From: JAFAXD01 sp035472475
Lineage (GTDB): Bacteria > Pseudomonadota > Alphaproteobacteria > Rhizobiales > Xanthobacteraceae
DNA: 29,030 bases
Assembly: GCA_035472475.1 (NCBI GenBank)
Contig: DATIPA010000171.1
Location: 1 to 29,030 of the forward strand
Direction of reading: 5' to 3'
The notes under the pieces were generated by a model. That model saw only the letters and a program-made list of their open reading frames with translations, searched no databases and was not told where the DNA came from. Shown here one piece after another: positions 8,335 to 15,161 of this stretch; the first letter of the stretch is position 1, and each line of letters opens with the position of its first letter. Position numbers and translations under genes: made by a program.

Positions 8335-9396
8335 TTACCGCGGCAGCGCGCGGCAGCGCTCGGACGGCATCTGCAACCACACCGCAGCGCCTTGCGGGAA
8401 GTTCTCGGCGGGCGCCGTCACGATGCGGAGCTGGGTACCGTCAGCGAGCTCCACCATATAGTCGCGGCCCGCGCCAAGAAAGACATTGCGCACTACCGTT
8501 GCCGGCAACACGTTCTCCACGCCCATTGGCTGCGCGGCCGATATCCCAATGTCGTGTTGCCGGATCGCGATGGCGCATTCGCCGCTCTGCGCCAAGCTTG
8601 CGCCCGCGCAACGCAGCGCAACGCCGGCAACCGAAACGCGGCCGGCACCCATGCTCAAACCTTTGATGATGTTGCTTGCGCCCAGAAAGCGCGCGACGAA
8701 CTCGGACGCTGGCGCACCATAAATGTCGTGCGGTGAGCCGAGTTGCTCGACGCGGCCGGCGTTCATAACGGCGATCTGGTCAGCCGTGGTCATAGCTTCC
8801 GCTTGATCATGGGTCACATAAACCGTGGTGTAGCGGTACTCGTCGTGCAGCCGACGGATCTCGAAGCGCATCTCCTCGCGCAAGTTGGCATCGAGGTTTG
8901 ACAACGGCTCGTCCAGCAGCAGGGTCTCCGGCTCGACAACGAGAGCACGAGCCAGCGCCACGCGCTGCTGCTGACCGCCCGAGAGTTCCCCCGGGTAGCG
9001 ATCGACAAGCGGCGTGAGACGGGTGGTCTCCAGTATCGCTGCGACCTTTTTGGCAACGAGGGCACGCTCGAGTTTGCGCAGCGTGAGCCCATAGGCGACG
9101 TTCTCGCCGACCGTCATGTGCGGCCACAACGCGTAGCTCTGAAAGATCATCGACATTTTGCGGTGCTCGGGGGGCATTGTTTTCGCCGGCGACGACACCA
9201 CGCGACCAGCCACCAGGATCTCGCCCGAGCTTGGCTCCACAAACCCTGCAATCAGCCTTAGCGTAGTGGTCTTCCCGCAGCCGGAAGGCCCGAGCAAGCA
9301 AACAACCGTGCCATGAGGAATCGTCAGCGACACATTGTCGACGACTGCTTGCGTCCCGTAGCGCCGGGTGAGACCGCGCAACTCGACGGACGCCAC
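8335..9396 (-). CDS. ABC transporter ATP-binding protein (FbpC/PotA type)
   Basis: Cytoplasmic ATPase of the importer, 353 aa, GTG start at 9396 with GAGG upstream. Walker A GPSGCGKT is at 36-43, the signature LSGGQ at 138-142, Walker B LLLDEP at 159-164, and the switch His follows in TVYVTHDQAEA. A C-terminal TOBE-like domain (about 270-345) is present, as in MalK/PotA/FbpC. It follows the crotonase gene by 9 nt, which places the transporter inside the same transcription unit as the CoA enzymes. Family certain; substrate not readable from an ATPase. Confidence 0.9.
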   Translation of the reverse strand: MASVELRGLTRRYGTQAVVDNVSLTIPHGTVVCLLGPSGCGKTTTLRLIAGFVEPSSGEILVAGRVVSSPAKTMPPEHRKMSMIFQSYALWPHMTVGENVAYGLTLRKLERALVAKKVAAILETTRLTPLVDRYPGELSGGQQQRVALARALVVEPETLLLDEPLSNLDANLREEMRFEIRRLHDEYRYTTVYVTHDQAEAMTTADQIAVMNAGRVEQLGSPHDIYGAPASEFVARFLGASNIIKGLSMGAGRVSVAGVALRCAGASLAQSGECAIAIRQHDIGISAAQPMGVENVLPATVVRNVFLGAGRDYMVELADGTQLRIVTAPAENFPQGAAVWLQMPSERCRALPR

Positions 9397-9405
9397 GCGC
9401 CGGCC

Positions 9406-10197
9406 TCAGGTCCCGGTAAACACCGGCTTGCGCTTCTCCATGAAGGCTTTGCGGCCTTCCGCATAGTCGTTGCTGGCGAAGCAGCGTTCCACCAGTTCAG
9501 CGCTACGTTTGAGGTTGCGAACGGATTCGTCCTTGACGGCTTCGTTGATCGTGAACTTCACGGCATGCACCGTCAGCGGCGCATTGGCGGAGATCGTGTC
9601 GGCGTAGGTCTTGACGTAAGCCTCGAGCTCGCCCTTCGGAATCACGCGGTTGACGAGGCCCATGAGACGGGCCTCCTCGGCGTCGAATTGCCGCGCGGTG
9701 TAGAAAATCTCCTTGGCGAAGGACGGGCCGACGACATCAACCAAGCGCTTGACGCCGACATAGCCGTAACCAAGCCCCAGCTTGGCGGCCGGAATGCCGA
9801 ACTTGGAATTGTCCGAACAGATACGCATGTCGCAGCACATGGCGAGCCCAAGCCCGCCGCCGATGCAATAGCCCAGGATCATGGCGATGGTCGGCTTGGG
9901 AAAGTCGTAGAGGCTGGTGAAGGCCTTGTCGCTGGTCGAATTGTATTTCTCAACCTGTTCCTGATTGGCGCGCTGCTTGTCGAACTCGGAAATGTCCGCG
10001 CCCGACACAAAGGCCTTGCCGCCGGCGCCCGTGACGACCACGACGCGCACGTCGTTGTCGTTGCGGAAGTCCTCGAGAATGCTGTGGGTCGCGGCCCACA
10101 TCTCGAGCGAGACCGCATTGAGTCGCTCCGGGTTGTTGAAGATCAGGTAACCGATGCCGCCTTCCTTGCGGGACAGCATCTTGGTGGTCTGCGTCAT
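9406..10197 (-). CDS. Enoyl-CoA hydratase/isomerase (crotonase) family protein lacking the Glu pair
   Basis: Crotonase-fold acyl-CoA enzyme. I chose ATG 10197 (MTQTTKMLSRKEGG, 263 aa), since GAGGA lies 6 nt upstream; an in-frame start at 10239 would add 14 residues without a ribosome site. Oxyanion-hole segments are recognisable: AFVSGADISEF and YCIGGGLGLAMCCDMRI. Hydratases place catalytic glutamates in GGGCELAM and in the later PEILLG segment. Here the matching positions read GGLGLAM (Gly) and IPAAKLG (Ala), so neither glutamate is present. Simple hydration by the classical mechanism is therefore unlikely; isomerase, decarboxylase or C-C cleaving activity is possible. It lies between the CoA-transferase and ABC-ATPase genes. 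Confidence 0.85.
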   Translation of the reverse strand: MTQTTKMLSRKEGGIGYLIFNNPERLNAVSLEMWAATHSILEDFRNDNDVRVVVVTGAGGKAFVSGADISEFDKQRANQEQVEKYNSTSDKAFTSLYDFPKPTIAMILGYCIGGGLGLAMCCDMRICSDNSKFGIPAAKLGLGYGYVGVKRLVDVVGPSFAKEIFYTARQFDAEEARLMGLVNRVIPKGELEAYVKTYADTISANAPLTVHAVKFTINEAVKDESVRNLKRSAELVERCFASNDYAEGRKAFMEKRKPVFTGT

Positions 10198-10242
10198 AGA
10201 AATCCTCGTCACTGATACAAAGCTCTTGTGTTCGGGCACAAC

Positions 10243-11427
10243 CTAGATCGCCTTGGCGGCACGCAGTTCGGCAATCTGCCTGGTGCTGAAGCCAAACTCC
10301 TTGAGCACCGCGCTGGTGTGTTGACCGAGTGCCGGCGGCGGCGAAACGAGCCGGCTCGGCGTGCGGGACAGCGTCACCGGCTGACCGACGATGGTCATGC
10401 TGCGATCCTTGGCCGTCACGGTCTGCGCCAGCTTGAGATGCTTGACCTGCGGGTCGGAGAAGACCTCGTTGATCCTGTAGATCGGGCCGGTCGGCACACC
10501 CGCCTCGTTGAGCCGGTCGACCCACTCCTTGCTGGTGCGTTTGATCGTGCGCGCCTCGATGTCGGCATTTAGTGCATCGCGATGTTTCAGCCGTTCGGCG
10601 GCGTTGGCGTATTCAGGACGCTTGGCCATTTCGGGCGTTCCGAGCGCTTCGCACATCCGCTGCCACATCTTGCTGCCGGTGGTAGCGATGTTGATGTACC
10701 CATCCGAGGTCTTGTAAACGCCGGTCGGTGCGCTGGTTGGATGGTTGTTGCCGGCCTGCTCGGGAACCTCGCCGGACATCAGCCAGCGCGCCGCCTGGAA
10801 GTCGAGCATGAAGATCTGCGCTTGTAGCAGTGAAGTCTCGATCTGCTGGCCCTTGCCGGATTTCTCGCGCTCGAGCAGCGCGGTCAGAATACCGAGCGCC
10901 GCGAACAGGCCGGCGCACAAATCAGCTACCGCGATCCCGGCCCGCACCGGACCTTGCCCCGGGAGGCCGGTGATCGACATCAGCCCGCCCATGCCCTGCG
11001 CGATCTGGTCGAAGCCCGGCCGATCTGCATAGGGCCCCGTTTGTCCAAATCCCGAGATGCTCGCGTAGACGAGCTTGGGGTTGACCTTGGCGAGCGACTT
11101 GTAGTCGATCCCGAGCCTGCGTTTCACGTCCGGCCGATAGTTCTCGACCACGACATCGGCCTTTTTCACCATGCGCTTGAGCGCGGCCACGCCGGCCGGC
11201 GACTTGAGGTTGAGGGTGATGCTGCGCTTGTTGCGGTGGAGGTTGGAGAAATCCGGCCCCGCGCGCGGCCCGCCCATGTCGGCAGCCTCGACGTGCTCGG
11301 GCGTCTCGACCTTGATCACGTTCGCGCCCCAGTCGGCGAGCTGACGCACGCACGTCGGCCCCGCGCGGACGCGCGTGAGATCGAGAACCGTGAAGCGTGA
11401 AAGAGCTTTGGAAGCGCGAGCAGGCAT
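10243..11427 (-). CDS. Family III CoA-transferase (CaiB/BaiF type)
   Basis: The 394-aa protein belongs to the formyl-CoA transferase/CaiB family, which moves CoA from a donor acyl-CoA to a carboxylic acid through an aspartyl-CoA anhydride. The N-terminus, FTVLDLTRVRAGPTCVRQLA, is the family start. The nucleophile is D169 in RAGIAVADLCAGLFA, at the same position as in the classic formyl-CoA transferase. Further family segments are NYRPDVKRRLG and ASISGFGQTGPYADRPGFD. The start ATG 11427 has a weak AGGA upstream. It is the first gene of the catabolic operon and suggests that the imported compound is an acid activated as a CoA ester. Donor and acceptor cannot be read from the sequence. Confidence 0.9.
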   Translation of the reverse strand: MPARASKALSRFTVLDLTRVRAGPTCVRQLADWGANVIKVETPEHVEAADMGGPRAGPDFSNLHRNKRSITLNLKSPAGVAALKRMVKKADVVVENYRPDVKRRLGIDYKSLAKVNPKLVYASISGFGQTGPYADRPGFDQIAQGMGGLMSITGLPGQGPVRAGIAVADLCAGLFAALGILTALLEREKSGKGQQIETSLLQAQIFMLDFQAARWLMSGEVPEQAGNNHPTSAPTGVYKTSDGYINIATTGSKMWQRMCEALGTPEMAKRPEYANAAERLKHRDALNADIEARTIKRTSKEWVDRLNEAGVPTGPIYRINEVFSDPQVKHLKLAQTVTAKDRSMTIVGQPVTLSRTPSRLVSPPPALGQHTSAVLKEFGFSTRQIAELRAAKAI

Positions 11428-11525
11428 GGGACGTCATCCTGAACTGGGCGTTTCTTGGCCCGGTTCGATCGGGCGGCTCGACATTCCTCGATCAGGGCCG
11501 CGTTGTCCACCGGCCGGGGCGCGCG

Positions 11526-12338
11526 CTACCAATGCGCTAGCTTCGCAATCAGGTCGGCCGCGATGATGAAAAGCAGGATCGTAAATGCCCGCCGCAGCCA
11601 GACTTCGCTCAGCAAATGCCCGGTCCGTACCCCAATCGGGGCAGCGATCATGACCGCCGGCAGCATCGCAACAAAGATGATGAGGTCGACGTAGCCCAGG
11701 CTGTAGCTCGGTAGACCCTGGGCGTGCCACCCGGCCAAAATCGCGCCGATTGTGCCGATCGTGCCGGTCACCAGCCCGGTCGCCGATGAAGTGGCGATTG
11801 CCGTCTCGATCCTCACGCCGAACGCCTGCAGCACCGGGGTCGCGACCGTGCCGCCGGCGGTCCCGGTCAATGCCGCCGCACATCCGATCGCCGAGGCCAC
11901 CGCAAGTTTGACGGGCCCCAGGAGCGGCACCTTGGCGGTCACGTGACGCTTGACGAAACCTTCGTAGATCGCGACCGCGATCAAGTAACCAGCAAACACG
12001 GTGGTCAGGATCTCGGTGGAACATAACGGCAGCAGCACGTTTCCAACCAACGCGCCCACCAGAACGCCGACAGCCCAGCTCCAATAAAACTTGAGGTCGA
12101 GGTTCCCGAGCCGGACTTGTTTCCAGGTCGCCGCCACAGCACTCGGTATCACCAGCGCGATCGACGTCCCGACCGAAACGTGCATCACCAGCGCATGCGC
12201 AACGCCGAACAGCGGCAGGAGGTGAAGGAAAATCGGAATCCGGATGATGCCACCGCCGACACCGAACAGACCCGACAAGAAGCCCGAGCCGAGCCCAACC
12301 GCCACGAACACGGCGATACGCATCGCCAGGTCTTCCAT
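11526..12338 (-). CDS. TauE/SafE family sulfur-anion (sulfite) exporter-like membrane protein
   Basis: The 270-aa polytopic inner-membrane protein has about eight hydrophobic segments. It starts at ATG 12338 with AGAGGAG upstream. The two family repeats are visible: GFLSGLFGVGGGIIRIPIF near 19-37, and ALTGTAGGTVATPVL in the second half. TauE/SafE members export sulfite, sulfoacetate or similar anions, though many are uncharacterised. It lies 12 nt after the unknown membrane-protein gene and is the last gene of the propeller-enzyme cluster; its presence close to a sox operon supports a role with sulfur oxyanions (inferred). A 98-nt gap separates it from the catabolic operon. Confidence 0.85.
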   Translation of the reverse strand: MEDLAMRIAVFVAVGLGSGFLSGLFGVGGGIIRIPIFLHLLPLFGVAHALVMHVSVGTSIALVIPSAVAATWKQVRLGNLDLKFYWSWAVGVLVGALVGNVLLPLCSTEILTTVFAGYLIAVAIYEGFVKRHVTAKVPLLGPVKLAVASAIGCAAALTGTAGGTVATPVLQAFGVRIETAIATSSATGLVTGTIGTIGAILAGWHAQGLPSYSLGYVDLIIFVAMLPAVMIAAPIGVRTGHLLSEVWLRRAFTILLFIIAADLIAKLAHW

Positions 12339-12350
12339 GCCGGCTCCTCT

Positions 12351-13211
12351 TCAGTGCGGCGGCATCGGCATATAGACCGGCGGAGCGCCCTGCAGCTTCA
12401 TGCGCTTGTGGATCGCCTCGTCGTCTGCCCCATAAGGCTTGAGGTACACGTAATAGCGGTCGGTGCGCTCGATGATGTCGTCGTCCGGGTCGCTGCGCTC
12501 ACTCACGAGACTGATGCTCTCGAACCGGATGTGCATATAACCGGGCATCAGTTCGGTCCAATCCTTGAGATTGGGCTCGAACACCGTCTCATACGTATAG
12601 GGGCCCGTGAGCTTGATCACGCGCGTGCCCTCGCCACTCGGCGCGCGCGACGGAACCTCCTTCCAGGCCAGACCCGACTGCTCGAAGACTCGAACCGGGC
12701 CCTGCATCACATAGATCGACTGGCTCGGATCGATGTTGCTCATCTTCATGGTCACCCGATAGGACTTCTGATCGTCCTCATAGGCGACCTTCACGAGCTC
12801 GACATAGAGTCCCTGATAGGCGACGTGCTCGAGCTTGAGAGCTGTAAGCCGCTGTTGCACCATCCGGTATTGCTGATAGCGGCCGACCGCATAGTCGACC
12901 GCAAATGCCAGCGCGATGATGACGATCGCACCAAGCAGAACCCGCGACCGCAGGAAACCGAACCCGCGCCCCAACCTGACCCTGGGCCCATGCGCACTCT
13001 TGGCGCGCGGCGCCCCGGCACTCTGAAGATTTGCCAGCAGCGGGCTTGCACCGGCCGCTCCCGCATCATGCTCGAGGTGCGCGAGTCGTTCCTCGAGCTC
13101 TCGGCATCGTGCCCGGGCTTCCTGCAAATCGCGCCAAAGGCGGACAATCAGCTCGTCCTTTTCGGTGTCGGACAGCTTCTCGATCAGCAGGCGGTGATCG
13201 GCGTTGGTCAT
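12351..13211 (-). CDS. Unknown single-pass membrane protein with N-terminal coiled coil
   Basis: I do not recognise this family. The 286-aa protein starts at ATG 13211, overlapping the stop of the ABC ATPase gene (ATGA), so it is made with the transporter. Visible parts: a charged heptad-like helix at about 8-50 (LLIEKLSDTEKDELIVRLW then RELEERLAHLEHD), a flexible Ala/Gly/Arg linker at 51-90, one transmembrane helix at about 91-110 (VLLGAIVIIALAFAVDYAVG), and a mixed alpha/beta domain of about 175 residues, probably periplasmic. That domain includes YRVTMKMSNIDPSQSIYVMQG and ends in a Pro/Met-rich tail, PPVYMPMPPH. The tail and the cluster context could suit metal handling or adaptor function with the FtsX-type permease; this is inference only. 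Confidence 0.75.
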   Translation of the reverse strand: MTNADHRLLIEKLSDTEKDELIVRLWRDLQEARARCRELEERLAHLEHDAGAAGASPLLANLQSAGAPRAKSAHGPRVRLGRGFGFLRSRVLLGAIVIIALAFAVDYAVGRYQQYRMVQQRLTALKLEHVAYQGLYVELVKVAYEDDQKSYRVTMKMSNIDPSQSIYVMQGPVRVFEQSGLAWKEVPSRAPSGEGTRVIKLTGPYTYETVFEPNLKDWTELMPGYMHIRFESISLVSERSDPDDDIIERTDRYYVYLKPYGADDEAIHKRMKLQGAPPVYMPMPPH

Positions 13212-13876
13212 GCGGCCAGCCTGCCGTCGGCGATGTGCACGACCCGGTCGGTCTGCGCGGCGAGGCGAAGATTGTGCGTCACCATGATCAGGGTCATGGC
13301 CCGTTCGCGGTTCACGGTCCGAAACCGCTCCATGATCTCACCCTCGGTTTCTTCGTCGAGATCGGACGTCGGCTCATCGGCGAGCAGCAGCGCCGGCGCA
13401 TTGACGAGGGCGCGCGCAATGACGACGCGGCGTTGCTCTCCGGCGGAGAGTTCGGCCGGATAGGCATCGACGTGTTCCGCAAGGCCGAACTGCGCGAGCA
13501 ATTCCGCGGCCTCGCCATAGGCGCGTCGGGTGTCGCGCGCAGGACCGAGCAGCGCCGGCAACGCGACGTTATCGATGACACGCAGCGTCGGCAGCAGGCT
13601 CGCAAACTGGAACACAAAACCGATCCGGCGGTTGCGAAAGTCGGCCAAGCCGCGATCCGGCAGCGCCCAGATATCGGTTTCCTCGACTCGGACTGTGCCG
13701 CGGGTTGGACGGCTCAATCCGCCGATCATCGCCAGCAGTGACGACTTGCCGGAACCCGAGCGCCCGACGATGGCGGCGAATTGTCCTCTGGGCACCGCCA
13801 GATCAATACCTCTGACGGCTTCGACGTCGCCGCGCTCGGTCGAGTAGACTTTTGTCACCGCGCCGCACGACAGCAT
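13208..13876 (-). CDS. ABC transporter ATP-binding protein, LolD/MacB type
   Basis: The 222-aa ATPase is of the LolD/MacB/FtsE group, which powers mechanotransmission across the inner membrane through FtsX-type permeases rather than classic import. Walker A GRSGSGKSS is at 38-46, signature LSAGE at 143-147 (Ala in place of the usual Gly), Walker B LLLADEP at 163-169, and the switch His follows in IMVTHNLRLA. The start ATG 13876 is 2 nt from the permease stop. Its partner is clearly the upstream permease. In this cluster it may drive release or maturation of a periplasmic or lipid-linked factor. Confidence 0.88.
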   Translation of the reverse strand: MLSCGAVTKVYSTERGDVEAVRGIDLAVPRGQFAAIVGRSGSGKSSLLAMIGGLSRPTRGTVRVEETDIWALPDRGLADFRNRRIGFVFQFASLLPTLRVIDNVALPALLGPARDTRRAYGEAAELLAQFGLAEHVDAYPAELSAGEQRRVVIARALVNAPALLLADEPTSDLDEETEGEIMERFRTVNRERAMTLIMVTHNLRLAAQTDRVVHIADGRLAA

Positions 13877-13878
13877 CG

Positions 13879-15111
13879 CTATCCCTCGGACCGAATGAGA
13901 TCATACGGTTCCCGCCGGCTCGCCTGCCAGGCCGGATAGAGCGCACCCGCAACACCGATCAGCGAGGCGAGCACAATGCAGGCAAGCGCGATCAGACCGG
14001 TCGTCGCCGTGTTCAGCCAGACGAATGGAATTCCCATGCGATCGAGGTAGTAGACCAAGGAATGCTCGTAGACCCGCATCAGCAACACGCCAAGAACGCA
14101 TCCCATAAGGCCGCCGAACGCGGTCGCAAGCACGGCCTCGGTCAGCAGCACGCCGATGATCTGCCCGCGGCGCGCGCCGATCGCCTTAAGCAGCCCAAGC
14201 TCGCGCCGCCGTTCCGTAATGATGGCCGAGAACAATACGCTCACCATTAGCGCGGTTGAGACGAACATGATGACCATGAGGCCCAGCACGCCATTGAGCA
14301 GCGCCGCCAGACCCTGGCGTATCGAGGTGAGCATCGACTCGCCGGACACGATCTTGATGCCTGGAAAGTTCGCCAACGCAGCAAAGCGCACCTGCTGAGT
14401 GGTCGCGCCGGGCGCGAGCTCGAGCAGGACACCTGACAGCTTGTTAGGCTCGAGCGGTGCCTTCATGCCGCAGACCTGACGCATGACGTCGCGCAACTCA
14501 TCGAGCGTCGCGAATGAAATAAACAGACCGCGCTCGTGCGTGCCAACGGCGGTTTTCCCGAGCTTGCCGTAGACGGTGAGCGGGCGGCCGAACAGCAACA
14601 GTTCCGTACCGAGCGGCTCGTCGCGGCGGCCACCCACAATGACGTCGCCCTCTCGCAACGGGCGGCCCAGATGCTGCTCGAGCCACGGCTGCACGGTGAT
14701 ATCCCGGTCGGGATCGAATGCGATCAGGTCGATCAATTCCCCACCGCGTCCATAACCCGAGGCATCGGTTCGAAAGATCAACTGCGGCGCGGCCCTGCGC
14801 ACGCCCTTCAGTCGTTCCAGGCGAGGCAGTTCGCTGGCGTCGAGCGTGAGGTCGGTCGGCTCCGCTGTCAGCAGCGCCGCCGTGATGTTGGTCAACGTTC
14901 CGGCCGGAATGACGAGCATGTCGGCGCCAAGCCGGGTGAACCCGACCGCCATGCTGGTCTCGATGCTGTGCATCAAGACCGCCCCGGTAAAGATGGCGCC
15001 GCTGCACACAGCAACGGCCGCAAGCAGCAAGAGCGTGCGGGCCTTGCGCCGGCCGAGATTTTGCAGCGCCAAGCTGCCGAGCAGAAACCGGATACGAGGT
15101 CCGTCAGACAT
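13879..15111 (-). CDS. ABC permease of the FtsX/LolC/MacB family
   Basis: The 410-aa inner-membrane protein has the FtsX-family plan: one transmembrane helix at about 26-48 after an amphipathic start (LALQNLGRRKARTLLLL), a large periplasmic domain at about 50-270, then three helices at about 275-300, 325-350 and 370-395. RRELGLLKAIGARRGQIIGVLLTEA is the conserved coupling segment before the second helix group. It begins at ATG 15111 and has no good ribosome site; a GC hairpin lies just upstream. It follows the propeller-enzyme gene by 50 nt. Relatives move lipoproteins, drugs or signals; the NosDFY-like maturation of copper sites by another ABC system is a loose analogy. Confidence 0.86.
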   Translation of the reverse strand: MSDGPRIRFLLGSLALQNLGRRKARTLLLLAAVAVCSGAIFTGAVLMHSIETSMAVGFTRLGADMLVIPAGTLTNITAALLTAEPTDLTLDASELPRLERLKGVRRAAPQLIFRTDASGYGRGGELIDLIAFDPDRDITVQPWLEQHLGRPLREGDVIVGGRRDEPLGTELLLFGRPLTVYGKLGKTAVGTHERGLFISFATLDELRDVMRQVCGMKAPLEPNKLSGVLLELAPGATTQQVRFAALANFPGIKIVSGESMLTSIRQGLAALLNGVLGLMVIMFVSTALMVSVLFSAIITERRRELGLLKAIGARRGQIIGVLLTEAVLATAFGGLMGCVLGVLLMRVYEHSLVYYLDRMGIPFVWLNTATTGLIALACIVLASLIGVAGALYPAWQASRREPYDLIRSEG

Positions 15112-15121
15112 TGCTGATCGC

Positions 15122-15137
15122 GCCGGCTACCGCCGGC
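15122..15137 (-). other. GC hairpin just upstream of the FtsX-type permease start
   Basis: Perfect 6-bp inverted repeat GCCGGC with a 4-nt loop (TACC on the plus strand), ending 10 nt before the permease ATG and lying where a ribosome site would be. It could lower translation of the transporter relative to the abundant propeller enzyme, or mark an mRNA processing point. No U-run follows. Confidence 0.4.
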
Positions 15138-15161
15138 ACGAGAAACGTTGGAGCGGCGCCG

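Noticed and set aside
5426..9396. Ferric iron uptake system
   Set aside because: Transporter type matches, but the binding protein lacks the adjacent Tyr pair and the genes sit inside a CoA-ester catabolic operon.
12117..13463. 448-aa plus-strand open frame
   Set aside because: Antisense to three well-supported genes (TauE, the unknown membrane protein and the ATPase) and of low-complexity His/Arg/Asp composition; typical shadow in GC-rich DNA.
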